DNA of 64,000 bases from Cellulomonas fimi (GTDB taxonomy: Bacteria > Actinomycetota > Actinomycetes > Actinomycetales > Cellulomonadaceae): the NCBI RefSeq assembly GCF_028583725.1, contig NZ_CP110680.1, positions 4,030,001 through 4,094,000 on the forward strand, in the 5' to 3' direction. Made by a program: the position numbers and the translations under genes. Shown in pieces: positions 48,409 through 59,022 of the stretch; position 1 is the first letter of the stretch, and every line of letters starts with the position of its first letter. The notes below the pieces were generated by a model that was given only the letters and a program-made list of their open reading frames with translations, ran no database searches and had not been told where the DNA came from.

Positions 48409-49911
48409 ATGACGTTCGACCCGGTTCCGTCCCTCCCGCTCGTGCGCGCGCTGCGCGTCGAGGTGGTGCCGCCCGACGCACCCGCCCGCACGGTCGGCGT
48501 CGGTGTCACGAGCGACGGCGACCTGCCCGCCGGCATCGGCCTCGACCGCGACGCACTCGCAGCGTGGGGCTTCCGTGCGACCCCCGGGGCGACGCTCGCG
48601 CTCCCGCGGGCCGGTGACGACACGTCGCTCGTGCTCGTCGGCCTCGGACCCGCCGCGGAGGTCGGCCCGGCGGTCCTGCGGGACGCCGCGGCGGCGTTCG
48701 CACGCGCCGACGGTCGAGCCGCGCACCTGGTCACGGACCTCGCGACCGCGCCGACGGGCGGGACGCCGGACGTCGCGGCCGCCGCCCAGGCCGTCGTCGA
48801 GGGCGTGGTCCTCGGCCGCTACCGCTACGACCCGCTGCGCTCCGAGGCGGACACCGTCCCCGTCGAGCGACTGGACCTGCGGGTCCCGCAGGACGCCGCG
48901 GACGCCGCCCGCACGGGGGCCGCGCGCGGGCTGGTCCTCGCGCGCGCCGCGGCGCTGTCCCGCGACCTCGCCAACACCCCGGCCGGGCACCTGACGGCCC
49001 CGGACGTCGCCGACGTCGCGCGGCGGCTCGCGACCGACGCGGGGCTCGACGTCACGGTGCACGACAAGGAGTCGCTGCTCGCGCTCGGGTGCGGCGGGCT
49101 GCTCGGGGTCAACGCCGGGTCCGCGGTCGAGCCCCGGATGGTCGTCCTGCACTACGTGCCCGACGGGGACGCCGAGCCCGGCCACCTCGGGTTCGTCGGG
49201 AAGGGCATCACGTACGACTCGGGCGGCATCAGCCTCAAGCCGTCGAACGCGATGCACGCGGCGATGAAGATGGACATGACCGGCGCAGGCGCGGTGCTCG
49301 CCGCGATGACGGTGCTCCGCGAGCTCCACGTGCCCGTGCGCGTCTCCGCCTACCTCGCCCTGACGGACAACATGCCGTCCGCGACGGCGACGAAGCTCGG
49401 GGACGTGCTCGTCACGCGCGCCGGGCGGACGATCGAGGTCGTCAACACCGACGCCGAGGGCCGCCTCGTCATGTCGGACGCGATCACGCTCGCGCAGGAG
49501 GACGGCGTCGACGCGATCGTCGACATCGCGACCCTGACGGGCGCGTGCCTGGCCGCGCTCGGGCCGCTCACCGCCGGACTGCTCGGCAACGACGACCGCG
49601 TGCAAGGGCTCGTCGAGGACGCCGCGGACGCGACCGACGAACGGGTCTGGCGGCTGCCCCTCGACCGCCGGTACCGGTCGTGGATGGACTCCGAGGTCGC
49701 CGACATCAAGAACCTCGGCGGCGAGTTCGCCGGAGCCATCACGGCCGCGCTCTTCCTGGCGGAGTGGGTCGGCGACACCCCCTGGGCGCACCTCGACATC
49801 GCCGGGCCCATGCGCTCGGATAAGGACGACGCGTGGCGGACCAAGGGCGCCACCGGGTTCGGCGCGCGGCTGCTCGCCGAGGTCGCGTCGGCGTACCGCG
49901 CACCGGCATGA
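48409..49911 (+). CDS. pepA: Leucyl aminopeptidase (M17)
   Basis: The 500-residue protein has a typical M17 macro-like N-terminal domain, and a catalytic domain with Lys265 and Asp270 in GKGITYDSGG, Lys277, Asp288 in MDMTGAGA, and the signature NTDAEGRL (Asp348, Glu350, Arg352). All metal and catalytic residues are present. It removes N-terminal residues from peptides in the cytoplasm as a hexamer with two metals. GAAGGAG precedes ATG 48409. Its TGA overlaps the next gene's ATG. Confidence 0.96.
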   Translation: MTFDPVPSLPLVRALRVEVVPPDAPARTVGVGVTSDGDLPAGIGLDRDALAAWGFRATPGATLALPRAGDDTSLVLVGLGPAAEVGPAVLRDAAAAFARADGRAAHLVTDLATAPTGGTPDVAAAAQAVVEGVVLGRYRYDPLRSEADTVPVERLDLRVPQDAADAARTGAARGLVLARAAALSRDLANTPAGHLTAPDVADVARRLATDAGLDVTVHDKESLLALGCGGLLGVNAGSAVEPRMVVLHYVPDGDAEPGHLGFVGKGITYDSGGISLKPSNAMHAAMKMDMTGAGAVLAAMTVLRELHVPVRVSAYLALTDNMPSATATKLGDVLVTRAGRTIEVVNTDAEGRLVMSDAITLAQEDGVDAIVDIATLTGACLAALGPLTAGLLGNDDRVQGLVEDAADATDERVWRLPLDRRYRSWMDSEVADIKNLGGEFAGAITAALFLAEWVGDTPWAHLDIAGPMRSDKDDAWRTKGATGFGARLLAEVASAYRAPA

Positions 49912-50825
49912 CGGACCCGCCGCGCGCCGGTGCGCAGGCGGCCGACGAGCGGCGGGCGCTGGTCGTGTCCGTCGCCGCGTCGGCCGTCGCCGGTGGCGGC
50001 GCGGTCGTCTGGGGCGTCGTCGCGGACTCGGGCGTGCTCGTGTTCGACGGCGTGTTCCTGCTCGCGGGCATCCTGCTCTCGGGCGTCTCGCTCGCCGCCG
50101 CCCGGGCCGCCGCCTCGCCGCCGACCGTCGAGTACCCGTTCGGGAGGCACGCCGTCACGCCGCTCGCCGTCGCGCTGCAGGGCGCCGCCCTGCTCGGCAC
50201 GGTCGCGTACGCGGCGGCGGACGCCGTGACGACCCTGCTGGCCGGCGGCTCCGACGCGAGCCCCGCGACGATGCTGCTCTACGGCGTCACCAGCGCCGCC
50301 GTGTCGCTCGGCGTCGTCGCGTGGCTGCGGCGGACGCGCGGCTCGGACCTGGTCGACGCGGAGGTCGCGCAGTGGCGGGCCGGCGCCGTGCTGAGCGCGG
50401 TCGTCGGCGTCGGCGGTGCGGCCGCGCTCGGGCTCGACGCGCTCGGCGCGACGGCCGCGACGCGGTACGCCGACCCGGTGCTGCTGCTGGTGGCGTGCGC
50501 GGTGATCGTCCCGGTGCCGGTCGGGCTCGTGCGTGCGGCGGCGCGCGAGCTGCTGGAGGCGGCGCCGTCCGGGCCCGTCGCCGCGGCGCTCGCGGCTGCC
50601 GTCGCCGACGTGCGGGACCGGTTCGGGCTGCCCGAGCCCGTCGTGCGCGCGACGAAGCTCGGCCGCCGGCTGTACGTCGAGGTCGACTTCGTCGTCGAGC
50701 CGGGCACCTGGGACGTCGACGCGGAGGACCGGGTCCGGCGCGCGGTCGTCGACGCGCTCCGGTCGCTCGACGGCGACGTCTGGGCGACGGTCGAGGTCAC
50801 CGCCGACCCGGAGCTGGCTGCCTGA
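49908..50825 (+). CDS. Cation diffusion facilitator-like transporter
   Basis: The 305-residue protein has six membrane segments and a cytoplasmic C-terminal domain (about 210-305, ending DVWATVEVTADPE). TM2 carries VFDGVFLLAGILLSGVSLAA with one Asp where CDF proteins usually have two metal ligands; the canonical second His/Asp pair in TM5 is also hard to see (TAATRYADPVLLLVAC). So metal specificity may be unusual. ATG 49908 overlaps the pepA stop, suggesting a link with metal supply or removal for the two-metal peptidase. Confidence 0.78.
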   Translation: MTDPPRAGAQAADERRALVVSVAASAVAGGGAVVWGVVADSGVLVFDGVFLLAGILLSGVSLAAARAAASPPTVEYPFGRHAVTPLAVALQGAALLGTVAYAAADAVTTLLAGGSDASPATMLLYGVTSAAVSLGVVAWLRRTRGSDLVDAEVAQWRAGAVLSAVVGVGGAAALGLDALGATAATRYADPVLLLVACAVIVPVPVGLVRAAARELLEAAPSGPVAAALAAAVADVRDRFGLPEPVVRATKLGRRLYVEVDFVVEPGTWDVDAEDRVRRAVVDALRSLDGDVWATVEVTADPELAA

Positions 50826-50837
50826 GGCGCCCGGGGC

Positions 50838-52436
50838 TCACTCCAGGTAGATCGAGGCGCCGGGGCCGAGGGGGATGCCCACCAGGTACCAGACGACGAG
50901 GAGCGCGCTCCACGTCACCAGCAGCGCCACGGTGTACGGGAGCATCAGGGAGATGACCGAGCCGACGCCGACCTTGCGCCGGTACCGCTCGGCGAAGATC
51001 ACGATGAGCGCGAAGTACGGCATGAGCGGCGTCGCGACGTTGATCGGCGAGTCGCCGACGCGGTACGCGGCCATCGCGAGGTCCGGCGAGACGCCGAGCT
51101 GGATGAACAGCGGCACGAACACGGGCGCGAAGATCGCCCACTTCGGCACGACGCCGCCGATGAAGATGTCGATCACCGCGGTCATCGCGATGAGCCCGAG
51201 GATCAGCCACACGGTCGAGAGGTTCGCGGCCTCGAGCGAGTCCGCCATGCCGACCGCGGCGATCGTGCCGAGGTTGGAGTAGTTGAAGTACGCGATGAAC
51301 TGGCTGATGACGAGCAGCAGGAAGATCAGGCCGGACAGGTTCGCGATCGTCTTCGTCATCGGGTTGATGACGTCCATGCTGTTCCGCACGGTGCCGGCGC
51401 CCTTGCCGTAGCAGAGCCCCATGACGAAGAAGAACAGCAGGATGAGGAAGATGATGCTGTTGAGCAGCGGGGAGTCCTCGACGAGGCTGCCCGTCTCGGG
51501 GTTGCGCAGCGGCGCGCCCGGCGGCAGTGACAGGGCCAGGACCAGCACGAGGACGCCGACGAACCCCCAGAACGCCCAGCGCAGGCCGTTGCGCTCGTCG
51601 GCGGACAGCTCGCCGCTCGCGGCCGCCGGCGCGGGGCCCACCTCGGGGTCGTCCGCCGCGGGCGCCTCGTCCTCCCGCCGGTAGGTCCCGAGGCGCGGCT
51701 CGACGAACTTCTCCGTCAGGACCGTCGCGACGACGGCGACGAGGAACGTCGAGACGATCCCGAAGAACAGGTTCCCGGTGATGGACACGTGCTGCGCGGG
51801 GTCGGCGATCGCCTCGTTGGTGATCTCGGTGAGCATCCCGTCGACGGGCGTGATCAGGAGGTTCACGCCGAAACCGCCGCCGACGCCCGCGAACGCCGCG
51901 GCGAGCCCCGCGAGCGGGTGCCGGCCGAGCGACGCGAACACCGCGGCGGCGAGCGGGATGAGGACGAGGTAGCCGGCGTCGGTCGCGATCGACGAGATGA
52001 CGCCGAGCAGCACGATCGAGAACGTCACGAACCGCGGCGGCGTGACCTTCACGAGGCGCTTGATGAACGCCCCGATCAGGCCGACCTCCTCCGCGAGCCC
52101 GACACCGATCATCGCGACGACGATCACGCCCACGACGCCGAAGCCGTTGAAGTTGGCGACGGCCGACGTGAACACGAACCGGATGCCGTCCGCGTCGAGC
52201 AGGCTCTGCGCGCTGACCGTGACGGTCTGCACCTCGTCGGACCCGAGCTGCGCCTGCTCGAACGTCACGCTGCTGCCCGCAGCCTGGAACACGGCCGACA
52301 GCACCATGATCAGCGCGATCAGCGCGAGGAAGATGATGACGGGGTGCGGGACCTTGTTGCCCGCCCGCTCGACCGCGTCGAGCACCTTCTGCAGCGCCCC
52401 CCGCTGCGCCACGGGCTCCTGGACGACCTCGCTCAC
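50838..52436 (-). CDS. abgT: AbgT family transporter
   Basis: The 532-residue protein has about 12-13 membrane segments and the AbgT family blocks: PHPVIIFLALIALIMVLSAV, ATDAGYLVLIPLAAAVFASL, GVGGGFGVNLLITPVDGMLT, MTKTIANLSGLIFLLLVIS and GDSPINVATPLMPYFALIVI. GTG 52436 follows GGAGG. AbgT of E. coli takes up p-aminobenzoyl-glutamate, and MtrF of Neisseria is a drug exporter of the same family. The nearby aminopeptidase and convergent position (12 bases between stops) hint at peptide-like substrates. No abgAB peptidase genes are adjacent. Confidence 0.93.
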   Translation of the reverse strand: MSEVVQEPVAQRGALQKVLDAVERAGNKVPHPVIIFLALIALIMVLSAVFQAAGSSVTFEQAQLGSDEVQTVTVSAQSLLDADGIRFVFTSAVANFNGFGVVGVIVVAMIGVGLAEEVGLIGAFIKRLVKVTPPRFVTFSIVLLGVISSIATDAGYLVLIPLAAAVFASLGRHPLAGLAAAFAGVGGGFGVNLLITPVDGMLTEITNEAIADPAQHVSITGNLFFGIVSTFLVAVVATVLTEKFVEPRLGTYRREDEAPAADDPEVGPAPAAASGELSADERNGLRWAFWGFVGVLVLVLALSLPPGAPLRNPETGSLVEDSPLLNSIIFLILLFFFVMGLCYGKGAGTVRNSMDVINPMTKTIANLSGLIFLLLVISQFIAYFNYSNLGTIAAVGMADSLEAANLSTVWLILGLIAMTAVIDIFIGGVVPKWAIFAPVFVPLFIQLGVSPDLAMAAYRVGDSPINVATPLMPYFALIVIFAERYRRKVGVGSVISLMLPYTVALLVTWSALLVVWYLVGIPLGPGASIYLE

Positions 52437-52585
52437 CGCACACCTCCGGACGGCTGGCACGGGCACCTTCTGGCGACGGTAGGGCATGAACGGGCGATTC
52501 CGCAGATAGCAGGCGGACCGGGCGCGCCACGCGTCGTCCCCTGCGCGGCTCTCCCGTCCGGCACACCTGCCGCTAAGGTCGCCGC

Positions 52586-53332
52586 GTGACTGCGCCCGAG
52601 CCGACCGAGGAGTCGGCGCCCTCGCCGCACAGGCCCGCGTTCCGCGGGGTGCTGCTCGACTGGCGCGGCACGCTCGTCGTCGCGCCCACCTACTCGTGGC
52701 TCGTCGGGACGGCGCTCGACCGGCTCGGCCGCCCGGCGAGCCCGACGGACGCCGAGCGCGTGCTCGCCGCCCTGCGCGGCACGGACAGCACGCCCGTCGA
52801 GTCGTCGACGATCGACACGGACGCCGCCGGGCACCGCGCCGCGTACGAGGACTGGTTCCGGGCGGCCGGGCTCGACGACGACCTGGCGGCGGCGCTGTAC
52901 GCGGCCGAGTCGGACGTCGCGGCCAACTCGTTCGCGCACGACGTCGGCGACCTGCTCGCGACGCTGGCCGGGGCGGGTGTCCGGATCGGCGTCGTGTCCG
53001 ACATCCACGTCGACCTGCGCCCTGTCTTCGCAGCGCACCGCCTGCCTGACGGGCGCACGTGGGCGGACGTGGTCGACGCGTGGGCGCTGTCGTTCGAGCT
53101 CGGCGTCGCGAAGCCGGACCCGGCGATCTTCCGGGCGGCGCTCGACGGGCTGGCACTCCCTGCGTCGGACGTCCTCATGGTCGGCGACCGGGGCGGGTGG
53201 GACGGCGGGGCAGTGGACGTCGGGATGACGACGCTGCTCGTGCCGCCTCTCGTGGACCCTGAGGAGCGGCGGCTGCACCGGGTGCTGGACCTCGTGCTCC
53301 CGGGTCGTCGGGCCTCCGCCGCGTCGCCCTGA
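52586..53332 (+). CDS. HAD family hydrolase with altered motif I
   Basis: The 248-residue protein has a HAD core: motif I VLLDWRGTL (Asp25 nucleophile present, Arg27 in place of the usual second Asp), motif II VVSDIHVDL, the Lys of motif III in LGVAKPDPAIF and motif IV VLMVGDRGGWDGGA. Arg at the +2 position removes the general acid/base of phosphatases, as happens in dehalogenase-like or non-phosphatase members. A helical cap lies between motifs I and II. It is divergent from abgT. Confidence 0.87.
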   Translation: MTAPEPTEESAPSPHRPAFRGVLLDWRGTLVVAPTYSWLVGTALDRLGRPASPTDAERVLAALRGTDSTPVESSTIDTDAAGHRAAYEDWFRAAGLDDDLAAALYAAESDVAANSFAHDVGDLLATLAGAGVRIGVVSDIHVDLRPVFAAHRLPDGRTWADVVDAWALSFELGVAKPDPAIFRAALDGLALPASDVLMVGDRGGWDGGAVDVGMTTLLVPPLVDPEERRLHRVLDLVLPGRRASAASP

Positions 53333-53448
53333 CGGGCGAGCCCGGGCGTCGCGCACTCCGAGGTCCGCACAGCAGCGGCAGTTCCGACCACGCGGCGTCT
53401 CCCGTAGGTCTAGCCTGCAGGAGACGCACGCCGACGACGGGGGACGCC

Positions 53449-53598
53449 ATGCCGGACGAGACCGCACCGCAGCGCTACGCCGCTCTTCCGGAGCCCGTAC
53501 GCCTGGCGGACACCACCCCGTCCCAGCCGGCCTCGGCGGCCCCGGACCCCACGATGGGCCGGGACCCCGAGACCGAGTTCATGCTCCGGTACCTGTGA
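53449..53598 (+). CDS. Small ORF of 49 residues
   Basis: ATG 53449 follows GGGGGACGCC and opens a 49-codon frame: MPDETAPQRYAALPEPVRLA to FMLRYL. It ends with TGA 53596-53598, which overlaps the GTG of the next gene (GTGA). The overlap and the Pro/Ala-rich, soluble composition support a real small protein. No known family. Confidence 0.6.
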   Translation: MPDETAPQRYAALPEPVRLADTTPSQPASAAPDPTMGRDPETEFMLRYL

Positions 53599-53909
53599 GC
53601 GGCACCGCGATGGCCGGGACGGCCGCGCCGGCCGAGGTGCGCGCGAGCGGGTGGGCCCGGTGGGTCCGGCGGTGGGTCTCGGTCGGCGGCCTCGTGACCG
53701 TCGTCGGGCTCGGCAACCTCGTCGCGGCGCTCAACTGGAACGCGATCGCGAAGGGCTCGCAGGACCTCGACGCCTTCGCCGCGTCCGACCGGTATGCGCT
53801 GTGGGGGTTCGCGCTCCTGGTCGTGGGGCAGGCGATGGTGACGCGTCGCGCCTTCACCGACACCGGCGTCGCGAGTCCTGCGGCCTCCGGCGGTGACGAC
53901 CGCTCGTAG
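53595..53909 (+). CDS. Small membrane protein
   Basis: The 104-residue protein has two predicted membrane segments: WVSVGGLVTVVGLGNLVAAL (about 27-47) and ALWGFALLVVGQAMVT. The GTG at 53595 overlaps the stop of the small ORF. No family recognised. Function may be coupled to the 49-residue peptide. Confidence 0.7.
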   Translation: MSGTAMAGTAAPAEVRASGWARWVRRWVSVGGLVTVVGLGNLVAALNWNAIAKGSQDLDAFAASDRYALWGFALLVVGQAMVTRRAFTDTGVASPAASGGDDRS

Positions 53910-53950
53910 CCGAGACCGGCTGCCGGGACCGCGCCCGCGGCGACGGGCGG

Positions 53951-53970
53951 GTATCTTGATGTCGAGATAC
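53951..53970. promoter_or_regulatory. Palindrome upstream of tam
   Basis: GTATCTTGATGTCGAGATAC is a 20-base imperfect inverted repeat (8 of 10 pairs) ending 22 bases before the tam start. It fits the size of MarR/UrtR-type sites known upstream of tam in Streptomyces (TamR). No TamR gene is adjacent here. Confidence 0.55.
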
Positions 53971-53992
53971 TTTGTGGACGCGGGAGGCCGCC

Positions 53993-54795
53993 ATGTGGGA
54001 CCCGCAGCAGTACGCCCGGTTCGCCTCGCACCGGGGGCGCCCGTTCGCCGACCTCCTCGCGCGCGTCGGGGCAGAGCGGCCGCGGCTCGTCGTCGACCTC
54101 GGGTGCGGTGACGGACCGCTCACGCTGAGCCTGACGCAGCGCTGGCCCGGGGCACGCGTGGTCGGGCTCGACTCCTCGCCGCAGATGCTCGACGCCGCCC
54201 GCGCACTCGACCCGGATGGCCGCGTCGAGTGGGTCGAGGTCCGGGCCGAGGACTGGGACCCGGCGTCGCTCGGGCAGCCCGTCGACGTGCTCGTCACGAA
54301 CGCCGCGCTGCAGTGGGTCCCCGGGCACCTCGACCTGCTGCCCCGCTGGGTCGACGCGCTCGCCGGCGACGGGTGGTTCGCGATGCAGGTGCCGTCGAAC
54401 TTCGATGCACCGTCGCACGCGCTCATGCGGGAGGTCGCCGCCCGGCACGCGCGCGCGGACGACCTGCTCCCCGTCCTGCAGCGAGCCGCTGCGGTGGCCG
54501 CGCCCGTCGACTACCTCGACGCCCTGGCGACGCTCCGGCTCGACGCGGACGTCTGGCAGACGACGTACGAGCACGTGCTGGACCCGCGCGGCGAGCAGCC
54601 GTCGCCGGTGCTCGAGTGGGTGCGCGGCACCGGGCTGCGGCCTGTGCTCGACGTGCTGACCGACGACGCCGAACGCGCCGCGTTCCTCGACCAGTACACC
54701 GCGGCGCTCGACGTCGCGTACCCGCGGCGGCCGTGGGGCGTGGTCCTCGGCTTCACGCGCACGTTCGCCGTCGGACACCGGCCGCCGCGGGCGTG

Positions 54796-54796
<1 letters not shown>
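53993..54796 (+). CDS. tam: Trans-aconitate 2-methyltransferase
   Basis: The 267-residue protein starts MWDPQQYARFASHRGRPFAD, the classic Tam N-terminus. It has SAM motif I VVDLGCGDGPLTLSL, VVGLDSSPQMLDAARAL, VDVLVTNAALQWVPGH and a Trp-rich C-terminal half with WQTTYEHVLDPRG. It methylates trans-aconitate (an aconitase inhibitor), protecting the citrate cycle. GGGAGG precedes ATG 53993. The promoter palindrome suggests MarR-type control. Confidence 0.93.
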
Positions 54797-56743
<1,947 letters not shown>

Positions 56744-56878
56744 GCCGTCGACGCTACGTCCGCCCGCCGCATCGAGGGAGGCCCTGCGGGTACCCGTCAC
56801 GACAGGCACTCCCTCCCCGTCGGGGGCCATGGTGGTCTGGGGACCATGACCCGACGCGTCGTCTGGAAGGACCGCACG

Positions 56879-57253
56879 ATGAGCAGCTGGACCGCCGACG
56901 AGCTGGCCGTGGTCGACGCGACCGACGAGCTGCGGGTCGCGTCGTACCGGCCCGACGGGACCCTGCGGCCGGGCGTGACGATCTGGGTCGTGCGCGCCGG
57001 CGACGACGTCTACATCCGCTCCGCGTACGGGCCGTCGAACGGCTGGTTCCGCCGCGCGCAAGCGTCCGGGACGGGCCGTGTGCAGGTCGGCGGGATCGAG
57101 AAGGAGGTCGCGTTCGCGACGCCCGCACCCGACGTGCACCCCGCCCTCGACGCCGCGTACCACGCGAAGTACGACCGGTACGGCGCGCGGATCGTCGGCA
57201 CGGTCGTCGGCCCGTCCGTCGTCGACGTGACGCTCCGCCTCGACCCTCGGTGA
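56879..57253 (+). CDS. DUF2255 family protein
   Basis: The 124-residue protein starts at ATG 56879, seven bases after AAGGA; ATG 56846 is the alternative. It has SWTADELAVVDATDELRVAS, a strand with TIWVVRAGDDVYIRSAYGPS, and GWFRRAQASGTGRVQVGGIE. The fold is split-barrel, PPOX-like. DUF2255 members accompany MmyB regulators frequently, as here (divergent), and possibly bind flavin. Function unknown. Confidence 0.85.
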   Translation: MSSWTADELAVVDATDELRVASYRPDGTLRPGVTIWVVRAGDDVYIRSAYGPSNGWFRRAQASGTGRVQVGGIEKEVAFATPAPDVHPALDAAYHAKYDRYGARIVGTVVGPSVVDVTLRLDPR

Positions 57254-57278
57254 CGACGCCGGCGCCTAGGGTCGAGCC

Positions 57279-57680
57279 GTGCTCCGCCTCACCGACGCCC
57301 AGCTCGCGTTCGTCACCGAACGCCACCTCGCGACGCTGACGACGCTGCGGCCCGACGGGACGCCCCACGTCGTGCCCGTGGGCTTCACGTGGGACGCGGT
57401 CGCCGGGGTCACCCGCACGACGACCGGCCCGAGCAGCGTCAAGGCGGCGAACGTCCGCCTCGCCGGCGAGAGCGGCCGCGCCCGGGCCGCGCTCTGCCAG
57501 GTCGACGGCCGACGCTGGCTCACGCTGGAGGGCGAGATGACCGTCGTCGAGGACCCGGCCGAGGTCGCCGACGCGGTCCGGCGGTACGCCGAGCGGTACC
57601 GGCCCCCGCGGCCGGGCGTCGAGCGCGTCGTCCTCCGGCTCGCCGTCGACCGCGTGATGTCGTCGCGCGACCTCCACTGA
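57279..57680 (+). CDS. PPOX class F420-dependent oxidoreductase
   Basis: The 133-residue protein starts at GTG 57279: RLTDAQLAFVTERHLATLTT, LRPDGTPHVVPVGFTWDAVA, SSVKAANVRLAGESGRARAA and WLTLEGEMTVVEDPAEVADA, the split-barrel pattern of Rv1155-like F420 proteins. It lies 25 bases after DUF2255 and probably is in the same operon, giving two split-barrel proteins side by side. Substrate unknown. Confidence 0.88.
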   Translation: MLRLTDAQLAFVTERHLATLTTLRPDGTPHVVPVGFTWDAVAGVTRTTTGPSSVKAANVRLAGESGRARAALCQVDGRRWLTLEGEMTVVEDPAEVADAVRRYAERYRPPRPGVERVVLRLAVDRVMSSRDLH

Positions 57681-57714
57681 CCGGCTGACCGCCGCAGGTC
57701 GGACCGCGCTCGCG

Positions 57715-58905
57715 TCACACGAGGGCGACGCCGTCGCGGGCGACGACGCGGCCGCGCGACACGACGAGCGCGCGCGGCGGGACGCGGACGAGCGCGTCGG
57801 GCACGTTCTCGGCGTCGACCAGGACGAGGTCGCCGGGCGCACCGACGACGAGGTCGTGCAGGTCGCGCCCGACGAACCCCGCCGCGGACGAGGTCGCGAG
57901 CCGGACCGCGTCCGTGAGGTCGTCGTCGGTGCGCAGCCCGTGCAGGCGCGCGAACCCGAGCGCGATCCGCAGGAGGTCGCCGTCGCCGAACGGCGACCAC
58001 AGGTCGCGGATGCCGTCGGTGCCGAGCCCGACGGGGATGCCGCGCTCGCGCATGCCGCGCCACGGCAGGGGTGCGGTGCCGACCGGTGCGACGGTCGCCC
58101 AGCCGATCCCGGCGTCGCGGAGCTCGTCGAGCAGGTCCTCCTGACGTGCGGCGGGGAGCTCTCCGAGCGCGAAACCGTGCGACACGGTGACCCTGCCGTG
58201 CAGGCCGGCGCGGCGCGTGCGCTCGACGATGAGCTCGACCTGGAACGCGCCGAGGTCGCCGCGGTCGTGCAGGTGCACGTCGACGCCCACTCCGCGCCGC
58301 TCGGCGATCTCGAAGAGCCCGTCGAGCTGCTGCACCGGGTCGCGGTCGATCCCGGCGGGGTCGAGACCGCCGACGTGCGTCGCACCCGCGGCGGCGGCCT
58401 CGTCGAGCAGCCGGAGCACGCCCGGGCGGCGGACCACGCCGTCCTGCGGGAAGGCCACGACCTCGACGTCGACGGCACCGCCCAGCTCCACGGCGGCCGT
58501 GCGGACGTGCTCGATCCCGCGCAGCCCGACGCCGAGGTCCACGTCGACGTGCGTGCGCGTGGCGGTCGTCCCGTGCCGGAGGAGCTCACGCAGCACGGCG
58601 GTCGTCGACGCGACGGACGGGATGCCGTACCGGTCGCGCTCGGCGCGCTCGTGCGCGATGCGGCCCTGCGTCGTCGCCTCGCCGCCGTACGACACCCACG
58701 GCTGGCCCCACCACGACTTGTCGACGTGCGCGTGCGCGTTGACGAACCCGGGCAGCGCGAGCAGCCCGCGCCCGTCCACGCGCACAGCCCTCTCAGGCAC
58801 GGTCGCGGTGCCCGCCGGGACGACGGCGCTCACGCTGCCGTCGGTCACCACCACGTCGGACGGCTCGGCTCCCCAGGGACGGACGTTGCTCACGACGAGG
58901 TGCAT
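57715..58905 (-). CDS. Amidohydrolase family protein (cytosine deaminase-like)
   Basis: The 396-residue protein has the amidohydrolase pattern: LPGFVNAHAHVDKSWWGQPW (His-X-His of metal site), DVHLHDRGDLGAFQVELIVE, VTVSHGFALGELPAARQEDL and GLGTDGIRDLWSPFGDGDLL (Asp metal ligand). VNAHAHVDK followed by LGTDGIRD is characteristic of the cytosine deaminase/isocytosine or atrazine-related branch. It hydrolyses an amino or amide group on a ring. It is divergent from a HAD gene, 117 bases away. Confidence 0.9.
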   Translation of the reverse strand: MHLVVSNVRPWGAEPSDVVVTDGSVSAVVPAGTATVPERAVRVDGRGLLALPGFVNAHAHVDKSWWGQPWVSYGGEATTQGRIAHERAERDRYGIPSVASTTAVLRELLRHGTTATRTHVDVDLGVGLRGIEHVRTAAVELGGAVDVEVVAFPQDGVVRRPGVLRLLDEAAAAGATHVGGLDPAGIDRDPVQQLDGLFEIAERRGVGVDVHLHDRGDLGAFQVELIVERTRRAGLHGRVTVSHGFALGELPAARQEDLLDELRDAGIGWATVAPVGTAPLPWRGMRERGIPVGLGTDGIRDLWSPFGDGDLLRIALGFARLHGLRTDDDLTDAVRLATSSAAGFVGRDLHDLVVGAPGDLVLVDAENVPDALVRVPPRALVVSRGRVVARDGVALV

Positions 58906-59022
58906 GCGACCGACCGTAACCCGGGCGCGGCGGGCCTCCCGCCCGTCGACGGACGGCGAGCGGCGGACGCCCGGGAGGCGGACGAGCGGGCAGGACCGCG
59001 CGACGCCTGGTTCGCTGCTGGC

